Source of the DNA: Oleiphilus messinensis
GTDB lineage: Bacteria; Pseudomonadota; Gammaproteobacteria; Pseudomonadales; Oleiphilaceae
Length of the DNA: 64,000 bases
Direction: 5' to 3'
NCBI RefSeq assembly: GCF_002162375.1
Contig: NZ_CP021425.1
Location: forward strand, 2,939,001 to 3,003,000
Positions within the stretch are counted from its first letter, which is position 1; the number at the start of each line of letters is the position of its first letter. Of the stretch, positions 15,549 to 23,802 are shown piece by piece. The notes under the pieces were generated by a model. The model had not been told where the DNA came from. It ran no database searches and saw only the letters and a list, made by a program, of their open reading frames with translations. The position numbers were made by a program, and so were the translations under genes.

Positions 15549-18386
15549 ATTGATCTGAAATCAGTAGCCGCATTTCTAATTCCAGCGATTGGGTACTATC
15601 TCGCCGGGAAGCTCGGGCTTGCGCTCGCGATTCCACCCGGGTTCGCGTCAGCTGTCTGGCCAGCGTCCGGACTCGCGCTTGCCTGTGTGTTAAAGCTTCG
15701 TCCCTTTGTAGCAACGTTAGGTGTAGGTCTGGGGTCGTTCACCCTTAATTTCGGCGTATCCACCGGAAATTATTCCGATCTGAATCTGACAGCCTTGAGT
15801 CTGAGTTTGTTGATTGGTCTCGGGGCAATGCTCCAAGCGAGCGCTGGAGCATTCATATTCAAACACAAAATCGGCAATCGATATCTCGTAGATGCACCTG
15901 GTCATGTGACCCGGTTTATCGTCTGGGTCGCGCCACTTAGTTGTTTGATCGCCGCCTCCGTCGGATCTGCTTCACTTTGGTACCATGGTTTTATTAGCGA
16001 AAAAAATGTTTCATTTACGTGGCTCACCTGGTGGGTTGGTGACATGATTGGCGTTTTACTCTTCACGCCACTATTTCTGATTCTATCAAGCCAAGAAACG
16101 TCTCTGACCCGGAACAGGAAGGCATTAACAACGATCCCTACGTTGATTATTTTTACGGGTGTTTTGTTGTTTTTCTTTGCTTCATTGAATTCCCATCAAT
16201 CCTATATCAATCAGGAAATTGAAGAGAATGCGCAACGCTTGATACAAAAACTGGAAGAACGTTTGGCAATATCAGAAAACAAACTTCGATCCTATGTTGC
16301 CTTTTATCGCGGTTCAGATAGTGTTACGAGAACCGAGTTTGAACGTTTCTCTAAGTCTTTGCTGGAAGAAGGGGATGCCGTGTATGGCGTCGGTTGGATA
16401 GAGCCTGTTTTAGATGAACAACGTGAACAGGTTGAGCGAGACTTGGGACAAGGCCGGTTTTTTACCCAGTTTGGTTCTGGAACAGAGCTAATAAGAGCTG
16501 AAACGCGTGATGTTTACTACCCCGTACTGCTGATTTACCCATATGCAAAAAATGAAAAAGCCTACGGTTTTGACCTTGGATCACGGCCAGATCGTTTGAG
16601 CGCTCTGAAGTTGGCGAAAGCAATTGGTAAACCTGTCGCCACTGAGCCGCTTCGGTTGGCCCAGGAATCTGAAAATAGTCGAGCCATTATTACTTATTAT
16701 CCGTTGACCAATTATGTTGGAACGTTCACAGGCTATATTAGTGGCGTTTTTAGAATGGACAATCTATTTGATCCAGTTGTTACGCAAAGTGGTCAGGATT
16801 ACGGAATAAGGGTTACAGATGTTACGGACTCGAATAACAGGGTACCTCTGTTTACGTCCAGATTTGAGCCTTTTGAAACATTCGGTTCAATCAAACACCG
16901 GATGAGTTTCGCAGAACGACAATATGAATTTGAAGTGATACCAACCCAGAACTTTAGCCTGGTGTCGAAGGATTGGACCAGTTGGATTATTTTGACCAGT
17001 GGATTTCTGATTGCGGCCATGTTGCAGTCGTTCATTCTTATCTTAACGGGAGCTACTGAGCATACCCGCCAGGAAGTCATTCGTAAAACTGAAGATCTTA
17101 ATCACGCCAAGCACGCTGCGGAAGCCGCCAATCATGCCAAATCAAATTTTTTGGCGAATATGAGCCACGAATTCAGGACGCCATTGAATGCAATTATTGG
17201 TCTCATAAATTTGTGTCTTAAAACCTCAATGACGGAGAAGCAGTTTGACTATCTTCGCAAGGCGAAGTTAGCGTCCGGGACATTATTATCATTGATAAAC
17301 CATACATTGGACTATTCAAAAATTGAAGCCGGAAAGCTTGAACTGGAAAAAACCGAATTTGGTTTACAAGATATTGTAAGGAAACTCTCGGCCATTTTTT
17401 CCAGTCAGGCCCAAGACCAAGGTCTCAGCTTCGATCTCCTGATCCCTGAATCCATGCCAGGGACTTTGATTGGCGATCCGTTACGGGTAGAGCAAATTTT
17501 GTTGAATCTGTGTAGTAACGCATTCAAATTCACCAAAAAAGGTGGTGTGCAGCTGAAAATAGAAATCGTTCAACAAAACCAGGATTATGTTCAATTTGAG
17601 TTTTCAGTCACCGATACCGGAATCGGTATTGCTCTGGAGCAGCAGGAACATCTGTTTAAGTCTTTTACGCAAGCCGATAGTTCTATGAGTCGAAAATTCG
17701 GCGGAACGGGGTTAGGGTTGGCGATCAGCAAAGAGCTTGCCCAATTAATGGATGGAGACATAACGCTGTCCAGTATTGCAGGTGAAGGGAGCCGCTTCAG
17801 TGTATCCTTAAGATTCGCATTGAGTTCGCAATGTGGCTCAATATCATCTGAAGATGTATTAAGCGGGAGTGAACACAAGTCGGGTGATGAAGATGTTGCG
17901 CTTTGGCAAGATCTTGGCGAAAATCCGCTTCAGCCGCCAGTAGAAAGTGCTTCCGTAGTACCGGAACAACGGGGTTCCGAAGACCGTGTTTCACTCGACA
18001 ACCGGACTATATTGGTCGTAGAAGATATAGAAGTAAATCAATTGATTGCAGAAGAAATCCTGTGTGATTATGGTGCGCATGTGGTTTTGGCAAGTAACGG
18101 GCTTGATGCGTTACAGGTTTTTCAACGTAATCCTGAGCTGGACTGTATTCTGATGGATGTGCAAATGCCGGAGATGGATGGACTCGAAGCAACCCGTGAG
18201 ATTCGAAAACTGGCAAATGGATCCGATATTCCGATTATTGCCATGACCGCAAATGCGATGGCATCCGATATTGTTGCTTGTGAAAATGCGGGCATGGATG
18301 ATCACATTGCAAAACCAATTGATGAAGAAGCGATGCTCACTGCGATCAGTAAGCATCTTCTGCGATATGATGAAATGAGTTCCTAA
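15549..18386 (+). CDS. MASE1-CHASE hybrid sensor histidine kinase; non-canonical start likely
   Basis: The protein carries a MASE1 membrane sensor, a CHASE periplasmic domain (about residues 215-385), a HisKA domain with phospho-acceptor His near 538 (FLANMSHEFRTPLNAI), an HATPase (N box near NLCSNAFKF, GTGLGLAIS) and a C-terminal receiver with Asp near 869 (LMDVQMPEMDG). The first canonical start in frame is GTG at 15687, but the frame upstream encodes a textbook MASE1 first helix (LALAIPPGFASAVWPASGLA), starting after an in-frame TAG at 15540. Between them there is no ATG, GTG or TTG. I therefore place the start at ATT 15549 (AGGG at 15541-15544); CTG 15555 is the alternative. Input signal and output partner are unknown. 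Confidence 0.85.
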   Translation: MDLKSVAAFLIPAIGYYLAGKLGLALAIPPGFASAVWPASGLALACVLKLRPFVATLGVGLGSFTLNFGVSTGNYSDLNLTALSLSLLIGLGAMLQASAGAFIFKHKIGNRYLVDAPGHVTRFIVWVAPLSCLIAASVGSASLWYHGFISEKNVSFTWLTWWVGDMIGVLLFTPLFLILSSQETSLTRNRKALTTIPTLIIFTGVLLFFFASLNSHQSYINQEIEENAQRLIQKLEERLAISENKLRSYVAFYRGSDSVTRTEFERFSKSLLEEGDAVYGVGWIEPVLDEQREQVERDLGQGRFFTQFGSGTELIRAETRDVYYPVLLIYPYAKNEKAYGFDLGSRPDRLSALKLAKAIGKPVATEPLRLAQESENSRAIITYYPLTNYVGTFTGYISGVFRMDNLFDPVVTQSGQDYGIRVTDVTDSNNRVPLFTSRFEPFETFGSIKHRMSFAERQYEFEVIPTQNFSLVSKDWTSWIILTSGFLIAAMLQSFILILTGATEHTRQEVIRKTEDLNHAKHAAEAANHAKSNFLANMSHEFRTPLNAIIGLINLCLKTSMTEKQFDYLRKAKLASGTLLSLINHTLDYSKIEAGKLELEKTEFGLQDIVRKLSAIFSSQAQDQGLSFDLLIPESMPGTLIGDPLRVEQILLNLCSNAFKFTKKGGVQLKIEIVQQNQDYVQFEFSVTDTGIGIALEQQEHLFKSFTQADSSMSRKFGGTGLGLAISKELAQLMDGDITLSSIAGEGSRFSVSLRFALSSQCGSISSEDVLSGSEHKSGDEDVALWQDLGENPLQPPVESASVVPEQRGSEDRVSLDNRTILVVEDIEVNQLIAEEILCDYGAHVVLASNGLDALQVFQRNPELDCILMDVQMPEMDGLEATREIRKLANGSDIPIIAMTANAMASDIVACENAGMDDHIAKPIDEEAMLTAISKHLLRYDEMSS

Positions 18387-18415
18387 TCTGGAATCTAACT
18401 TGTTCAGCTACAGAT

Positions 18416-19618
18416 TTAGTCGGAAATTTTCTGTAGCTTTCTTTGTAGTGTAATAGCTCTGGATTTATGGATGATGGCGAGTTCATTTTCAGGATCTATT
18501 TTTAATATAGTATTCCAATAGAGTATGGCGTCATCCAGTGACTGTTGTCTGAATGCCAGTAGTGCGTGGCGGTGAAAACTGTTGATTAAAGGTGATTTTA
18601 ACTCCGCTAACTCGTCTTTATGATCTTGAAATACGGTTGGAAACTTCATCAAGGCATCAATGAATATTTGCCTATCGACTTGGTCCAGTGTACTCACATC
18701 AAACTGTTCTAATTCTGCCAGCGTTAAAATCTTTCGGTTCAAGCGTGAAATTGCGGTATTGAAGTTGGTGGTTTCACCGATGAGTTCAATTCCCTGGTTC
18801 AGACGTTCCAAGGATTTACGATAGAGTTTGCGTTGTTCCTGTTCCCGCGCGAGTTCTGTGACGACATTCTCGATAAGTTGCCGGTTTGCGCTGACTTCAT
18901 CTTCTTTCAGCAATACCACTAGGCGCGAGGCGTGGTTAAGCATATTTTCGAACTCACCCTTTTCATAGAGTGACGTCAGGGTTGTTTCAGAAGTGTTATT
19001 CTCAGGTTGAGCAGCCTCGGAAGGAGGTGATGGCATCTCGTTGTCCGGATCTGTGGCGGAATTCAGGTCAGTTTCGGCACGAGAAAGCGTTTTTAAGTGA
19101 CCTCCATTTCCTGATTCTGGTTTGACAACATTTTTTTGCTCAGGAATCTTGAGCTTCATTCCAATATCGATTGCTTCGGGTTGCTCGATTTCGTTGTAAC
19201 GAGCTAATGCGACAAATAGCAATGGATTTCCGAGCTGAGATTTGGCAATTTTTGAGAGTGACTCTCCGCGTCGCACAGTATGGAAGCGATAGTTCGGGCC
19301 AAAATATTGTTGGGGGGGGATTTGCAGTTGATCAAGAATAAACTTCGCCAGCCGGTGATCAGGAGCACGTTTCAATGTTTCGGTTAGCATTTCTCTGGCG
19401 TCTTCATAGCTCCCGTTTTGGATGAATTTAAGTGCCTGGTCAACGTTTTGCTGAGGATTGTTACTGATATTAAGCGTTGTTGGTGGTGCTGTCTCCACTG
19501 ATTTGGTTTCTACCGTTGTCTCTTTTGGTGTTTCTGAAGGCGTCAGACCAGCACAGCCGGCTAACAAACTCACCATAGAAATGATTTGCACAGATTGTTG
19601 TGCGAATCGTCCAAACAT
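18416..19618 (-). CDS. LysM-domain lipoprotein with TPR-like repeats
   Basis: The 400-residue precursor has a lipobox (SLLAGC, Cys22), so it is lipid-anchored, probably to the outer membrane. A TPR-like helical pair follows (QALKFIQNGSYEDAREML near 61-78), then a LysM domain (residues 112-159: FHTVRRGESLSKIAKSQLG ... GMKLKIPE) that binds peptidoglycan, a Pro/Glu/Asn-rich linker, and a C-terminal helical region with another TPR-like stretch (RHALLAFRQQSLDDAILYWNTIL). It likely attaches to the cell wall and serves as a scaffold near the envelope. It is convergent with the hybrid kinase; no clear role is known. Confidence 0.85.
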   Translation of the reverse strand: MFGRFAQQSVQIISMVSLLAGCAGLTPSETPKETTVETKSVETAPPTTLNISNNPQQNVDQALKFIQNGSYEDAREMLTETLKRAPDHRLAKFILDQLQIPPQQYFGPNYRFHTVRRGESLSKIAKSQLGNPLLFVALARYNEIEQPEAIDIGMKLKIPEQKNVVKPESGNGGHLKTLSRAETDLNSATDPDNEMPSPPSEAAQPENNTSETTLTSLYEKGEFENMLNHASRLVVLLKEDEVSANRQLIENVVTELAREQEQRKLYRKSLERLNQGIELIGETTNFNTAISRLNRKILTLAELEQFDVSTLDQVDRQIFIDALMKFPTVFQDHKDELAELKSPLINSFHRHALLAFRQQSLDDAILYWNTILKIDPENELAIIHKSRAITLQRKLQKISD

Positions 19619-19875
19619 ATAAATGACCTTATGTGTCGAGGTTCAAGTTAATCTCTATTTTGATAATAGACTATGAGGTGCGACTCCTCCTGATAATAAA
19701 TCTATATTTTTTCAGTATTTAGCGTTGCTGGCTGGAAAATATACGGTATTTTGGAGAGGGAGTTTAAAAAACACCCTTTAATGGCTGTTTTTATATCTAT
19801 CCGGTCTGAGCCAAAAGAAGACGCTATCGCAGCGCTGTGGTGTGCTATTTTATATAGAGGCGCTTTTTATTAGAC

Positions 19876-20712
19876 GTGGGGATATCATTGAGTTTAATAC
19901 TTTATATTGTTTCTCATTATAGCACTAAGCTTTTTATTTGTTTGCTGTTTATCGTGCAATGTACGGGCGCTGCAGCAGAGCAACGGTTCACTGCCGGATC
20001 TGATGCGAACACAAAAAATTTAAGTGCTGCATTGGCTGAAGCAGACTACCCACCATTCTATTTTGTCGATGACAAGGATCGCTTAAGCGGTATTTCGATT
20101 GATGTTTTGGAGTATATTGCTCCAAAGCTGGGATATTCCATTGATTATAAGCGGCTTTCCTGGCCTAGAGTCTTAAAGTCTCTCGAGCTGGGTAGTGTCG
20201 ATATGGTTACCACTTTTTTTAATACGGGTGAGCGGGCGACTCATGTGGTTTATACGGGGGTGCCCCACGCTGTCGAGAGTAACCATTTTATTGCGTTGTC
20301 TTCCACGACGGTGACCTATACCGGAAATTTATCAGACATGGAGTCACTATCGATAGGAACAATTCGCGGTTACTCCTATGGTCAAACGTTCGATGATGCG
20401 GATTTCCTCAAAAAAGTACCGGTGCTGGACGAACCGACGCTAGTGCGCATGTTGTTTGCCTCTCGATTCGAGATTGCAGTTGGAAATCCATTTGCAGTTA
20501 AATTACAAGTCAAACGTCAAGGGTATCAGCGGGAATTGCGTGTGATCGAACCCCCCATAGATGTAAGCCCAATTTATATGGGGGTAAGTAGAAAGCACAC
20601 TGAGGCATTAGGTATTGCCGCAGAGTTGACCTCCGCCATTGTTAAATTCAGGAATGCCGATCAATACAAAAAGCTGTTGCAAAAATATGGAATGGAGCAA
20701 CTCGCTTTTTGA
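19876..20712 (+). CDS. Periplasmic solute-binding protein, SBP_bac_3 family
   Basis: The precursor has an N-terminal signal peptide (hydrophobic LFICLLFIVQCTGAAA, cleavage near AAA-EQ) and an SBP_bac_3-type fold: ADYPPFYFVDDKDRLSGISIDVLE near residues 54-77, SVDMVTTFFNTGERA near 112-126 and the hinge strand LSIGTIRGYSYGQTF near 157-171. It lacks an adjacent ABC permease, so it is more likely a sensory or orphan binding protein like many in gammaproteobacteria. The start is uncertain: GTG 19876 or TTG 19888, with GGGG just before the latter. The downstream HD gene follows after 20 bp. Confidence 0.82.
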   Translation: MGISLSLILYIVSHYSTKLFICLLFIVQCTGAAAEQRFTAGSDANTKNLSAALAEADYPPFYFVDDKDRLSGISIDVLEYIAPKLGYSIDYKRLSWPRVLKSLELGSVDMVTTFFNTGERATHVVYTGVPHAVESNHFIALSSTTVTYTGNLSDMESLSIGTIRGYSYGQTFDDADFLKKVPVLDEPTLVRMLFASRFEIAVGNPFAVKLQVKRQGYQRELRVIEPPIDVSPIYMGVSRKHTEALGIAAELTSAIVKFRNADQYKKLLQKYGMEQLAF

Positions 20713-20732
20713 AAACATAGGGTCGTTCGGAA

Positions 20733-21239
20733 ATGAGCCATTTACACCTCGATAAAGCTAAAACATTCGCATTTTCAGCTCATGAGGGGCAGCGTTATGG
20801 TGATAAACCTTATTCTGTTCATCTGGAGGATGTTGTGCAATTGCTGGGACCCTTTGGCCTGAATGCGCAAATTATTGGCTATTTGCATGATGTGGTTGAA
20901 GATACGGACGTTACCTTGGATCAATTACAAAATGAATTTGGCGTTTTTGTCGCTCAGTGCGTTGATATTCTGACGGATAAACCGGGTAGTAATCGGGCGC
21001 AGAGAAAACGACAAACCTACGCTCTAATGGCGCGTGTTGTCGGTGATCATGAACTTGCTCTTGTGGTTAAGGCGGCAGATCGATTGGCTAATGTGAGTGC
21101 ATGTGTTAAAAGCAGCAATCTTAAAAAGTTTACGATGTACCGCGATGAGCATGAGCAATTCAAAAACGCTGCCTACCGGCAAGATTTGTGCGAAAGCTTG
21201 TGGCATGAGCTGGATCAATTGATCGGTAGCGCTTTATGA
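20733..21239 (+). CDS. Small alarmone hydrolase-like HD protein (MESH1/SpoT-HD type)
   Basis: A 168-residue single-domain HD protein related to the hydrolase half of RelA/SpoT. His30, His52-Asp53 (YLHDVVEDTD, with Glu56-Asp57) and Asp117 (KAADRLANV) form the metal site, and GQRYGDKPYSVHLEDV near residues 19-34 matches the substrate loop of (p)ppGpp 3'-pyrophosphohydrolases. No synthetase, TGS or ACT domain is present. It probably removes pyrophosphate from (p)ppGpp or a related nucleotide; MESH1 also acts on NADPH. Its stop overlaps the ATG of the next gene by 4 bases, giving translational coupling. Confidence 0.82.
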   Translation: MSHLHLDKAKTFAFSAHEGQRYGDKPYSVHLEDVVQLLGPFGLNAQIIGYLHDVVEDTDVTLDQLQNEFGVFVAQCVDILTDKPGSNRAQRKRQTYALMARVVGDHELALVVKAADRLANVSACVKSSNLKKFTMYRDEHEQFKNAAYRQDLCESLWHELDQLIGSAL

Positions 21240-21745
21240 TCAATTACTTTGCGTATGGATCAAATTTGCCGTTGGCAAGGATTTCAAACCGGTTGCCCGG
21301 TGTCCGTAAGTTGTGCAATGCTGTGATTAAAGGGTACGACCTAAGGTTCCATAAAGTCGGGCACGACGATTCTGCAAAATGCGATGCTTACTTCACTGGT
21401 TTCCAGAATGATTGTGTTTATGGTGTAGTCTATCAAATCACAACAGAACAAAAATCAGTTTTGGACGGGATTGAAGGGGTAGGGCATGGTTATGACTGTA
21501 AGTGGTTGAACCCCGAAACAGAGATACGGGTTGAATCACCCCTCCTGATCTATTTGGCGACACGAATCGAGCATGATCTGCTGCCTTGGGATTGGTATGT
21601 TGAGCATGTTTTGATTGGTGCGAGGCAAGCGAAGTTCCCACCATTTTATATCGAGCGAATTCTTGGTGAACCCTGTAAAACTGACAATGATTTATGGCGT
21701 GCTGAACAAGAGCGTTGTATCCATAAACGCGCATTATCTGAGTAA
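21236..21745 (+). CDS. Gamma-glutamylcyclotransferase-like protein
   Basis: This 169-residue protein has the GGCT/AIG2-like fold: YFAYGSNL at residues 4-11 is the substrate loop, GVVYQITTEQKSVLDGIEGVGHGY near 63-86 contains the catalytic glutamate (Glu80), and CRYEL-like beta strands follow. GGCT enzymes release 5-oxoproline from gamma-glutamyl amino acids or glutathione; some relatives act on gamma-glutamylamines. It is translationally coupled to the HD protein upstream. Its 3' end overlaps the sirtuin gene on the opposite strand by 12 bp. Confidence 0.82.
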   Translation: MINYFAYGSNLPLARISNRLPGVRKLCNAVIKGYDLRFHKVGHDDSAKCDAYFTGFQNDCVYGVVYQITTEQKSVLDGIEGVGHGYDCKWLNPETEIRVESPLLIYLATRIEHDLLPWDWYVEHVLIGARQAKFPPFYIERILGEPCKTDNDLWRAEQERCIHKRALSE

Positions 21746-22591
21746 GTCATCTATTGCGCTCAGTGCATCAAGTGCCCCAAGGGGAATACTGATGCTATTC
21801 TCGACAGGTACTTGAGATTCTCTTGGGTTCACTCTAATAAGGATATTGTCACGTCTTTTTTGTTCACACTCATATCTTACCGTTGGAACGGCCGTACCTG
21901 CACCAAGCTCAATGGTTACGGACTTTTGTTCAGCCTTTTTACACTTTTCAAATTTTTGTATTTGCCAATTCTGATAGTGAAAGCTTTGTTTTTCGGCTCG
22001 TTTGGCGTTCCAATCCCAGTCACCAAACATCAAAATATTCGGGCGGGCAACAGCACCACATTCTTTACATCGGGGGAGGCTGGAAACAAGTTCAAGTTGT
22101 TCTTCGTCAATCTCCAGCGCGTTATCCGGAGCGGTCCAGATCTGGCCCGAGCAGTCATTGCTGCACTGCCAGTGATGAATTGAACCATGGCATTCGTAAA
22201 TACAGTGTTCTTCAAATCCAGCTTTTTGGAACTGGCCGTCAACATTACTCGTAAATACGAATGCGTCCTTATTGAGACAGTCTTGCCACTCCTTGAGTAG
22301 TTTGAAGCCGGGATGCGGAGTGACGGTTCGATACAGATTAAACCGATGTCCATAAAAACCCCAAGCTAGTTTCGGAGATGCTGCAAACCATTTTGGATTC
22401 GCCATTTCTTCAAATGAAACGTTTTGCCTGGCGAGTTTGGGGTACGCGTTCCAGAAACCTTCCTGACCACGGAAATCGGGTAAGCCAGAGTCGACCCCCA
22501 TACCAGCGCCCGCACCAATCAGGATGGATTCTGCGCGGGCTATAGAATCTGCTGCACGTTCAATGGCTTTTTGAATTTTGCTTTCTCTCAT
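21734..22591 (-). CDS. SIR2-family NAD-dependent deacylase
   Basis: A 285-residue sirtuin: GAGAGMGVDSGLPDFRG near residues 26-42 is the NAD-binding loop; TSNVDGQF near 114-121 replaces the usual TQNID; CHGSIHHWQC near 134-143 supplies the catalytic His; two Cys pairs (CSNDC near 143-147 and CKECG near 176-180) form the zinc site. The residue Asp replacing Arg after Ser, in place of the Tyr-x-x-Arg pocket, argues against a CobB-type desuccinylase, but this is only a reading of the alignment. It probably acts on acyl-lysine, or ADP-ribosylates, in the cytoplasm. It is divergent from the Cys-cluster protein. Confidence 0.85.
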   Translation of the reverse strand: MRESKIQKAIERAADSIARAESILIGAGAGMGVDSGLPDFRGQEGFWNAYPKLARQNVSFEEMANPKWFAASPKLAWGFYGHRFNLYRTVTPHPGFKLLKEWQDCLNKDAFVFTSNVDGQFQKAGFEEHCIYECHGSIHHWQCSNDCSGQIWTAPDNALEIDEEQLELVSSLPRCKECGAVARPNILMFGDWDWNAKRAEKQSFHYQNWQIQKFEKCKKAEQKSVTIELGAGTAVPTVRYECEQKRRDNILIRVNPRESQVPVENSISIPLGALDALSAIDDLLR

Positions 22592-22804
22592 CGGAGATCA
22601 TCTATAGCTTTGTTAAGCCAAGAATAGCAGGATTTAAGCTGAATACCCTAACAATCGATAATGCATAATATGCATTCATACATTTGGGTCCTATTTATTT
22701 GATGCGTTATATCAACAAAAATCGCTATCTCTCACATGAGCTATTGTTAACTGTATTAGACCGAGAATTTAGATACAGAAGTATTAAGAGAGAGGAGGTA
22801 ACGG

Positions 22805-23785
22805 GTGGTGGGATATTCCGGAAAAGTGTTGTGTGACATTTGTGAAGCGGCAATACCCGCGCAGAAATTACTCAGAATGCCATACAGTATCGAAAACGGT
22901 GTTAGGCGGTATGAGAAACCTGTCTGCGATGCCCATGAATGCCAGAGATTGTTTGAGAGAAAGGCGAGCATTCCGGAATATCTGTTTCGGAAACAAGTTG
23001 AGTTTCATCGCTCAGTTATTCAGGGGCGTACACAAGCCTGTGAAGAATATAAAGCCAAAATAGCAGCCAAACAATCCACCCAGAACGATGAAAACAGGGA
23101 AATCGCGCTGCAGATGGTGGTTGCAGAGTCTCTAGATCCGACAGAATTTCCAGTTCTTGCGTTGCCCACTGGGCCCGATAAAGTATCAGAGTTAACCGAG
23201 AGCCGTATAGCAAAATATCGAAAACATTTGGATACAATCGTCGAAAAAGCATTCTCTGTTGATGCACAAGAACAGATTGTTACGGAAGCTGTACCACCGA
23301 GCTTCAAACGACACGCTAAAATGGAGGAGCGGAAAAAAAAGCATCAAGATATAGGTGTGCTAAATGATCAGTTTTGCACTACCTGTAAAGGGGGATGTTG
23401 TGTTAGTGGAAACGATCATGCTTATTTGTCCGAGAATACAATACTGCGCATAAGGCGCGCGAATCCTGATCTGGAAGCGACGGATATAGTTGCTCTTTAT
23501 CTTGATGCACTTGATGTCAATGTGATGTCTTCATCCTGTATTAATCATACTGCGGTCGGTTGTGCCTTAAATAGAGATTTACGTTCCGATATTTGTAATC
23601 AGTTTTTTTGCGAGCATATCCATGCGTTTTCCGAACAAATGATTGAGGACAAAAGTATAGTGCGGGGCGCTATCGTTGTTAATCGTTCTCAAAACTTGTG
23701 GGATAGTGAGAATGCCGACGAGAGCGAAATCGTTGCAACACTAGTGGTAACGCCGCAACGAATAAAAGTTGTGAACTTGGATTAA
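22805..23785 (+). CDS. YkgJ-like cysteine-cluster protein
   Basis: A 326-residue soluble protein of unknown function. The start is GTG 22805 preceded by GAGAGGAGGT, an excellent RBS. The N-terminus has a CDIC pair (residues 10-13) and further CDAHEC (about 39-44); the C-terminal third carries FCTTCKGGCC near 192-201 and later SSCINH, GCALNRDLRSDICNQFFC, an arrangement like the YkgJ family thought to bind zinc or an iron-sulfur cluster. The N-terminal cysteines could form a second small zinc site, and the middle is helical and charged. Partner unknown. It stands alone, divergent from the sirtuin gene. Confidence 0.75.
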   Translation: MVGYSGKVLCDICEAAIPAQKLLRMPYSIENGVRRYEKPVCDAHECQRLFERKASIPEYLFRKQVEFHRSVIQGRTQACEEYKAKIAAKQSTQNDENREIALQMVVAESLDPTEFPVLALPTGPDKVSELTESRIAKYRKHLDTIVEKAFSVDAQEQIVTEAVPPSFKRHAKMEERKKKHQDIGVLNDQFCTTCKGGCCVSGNDHAYLSENTILRIRRANPDLEATDIVALYLDALDVNVMSSSCINHTAVGCALNRDLRSDICNQFFCEHIHAFSEQMIEDKSIVRGAIVVNRSQNLWDSENADESEIVATLVVTPQRIKVVNLD

Positions 23786-23802
23786 TTAGAAAGTGCCAGT
23801 TA

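Noticed and set aside
15511-15714. Minus-strand 67-residue ORF
   Set aside because: Very Arg-rich translation opposite the DNA that encodes the MASE1 first helix; a shadow.
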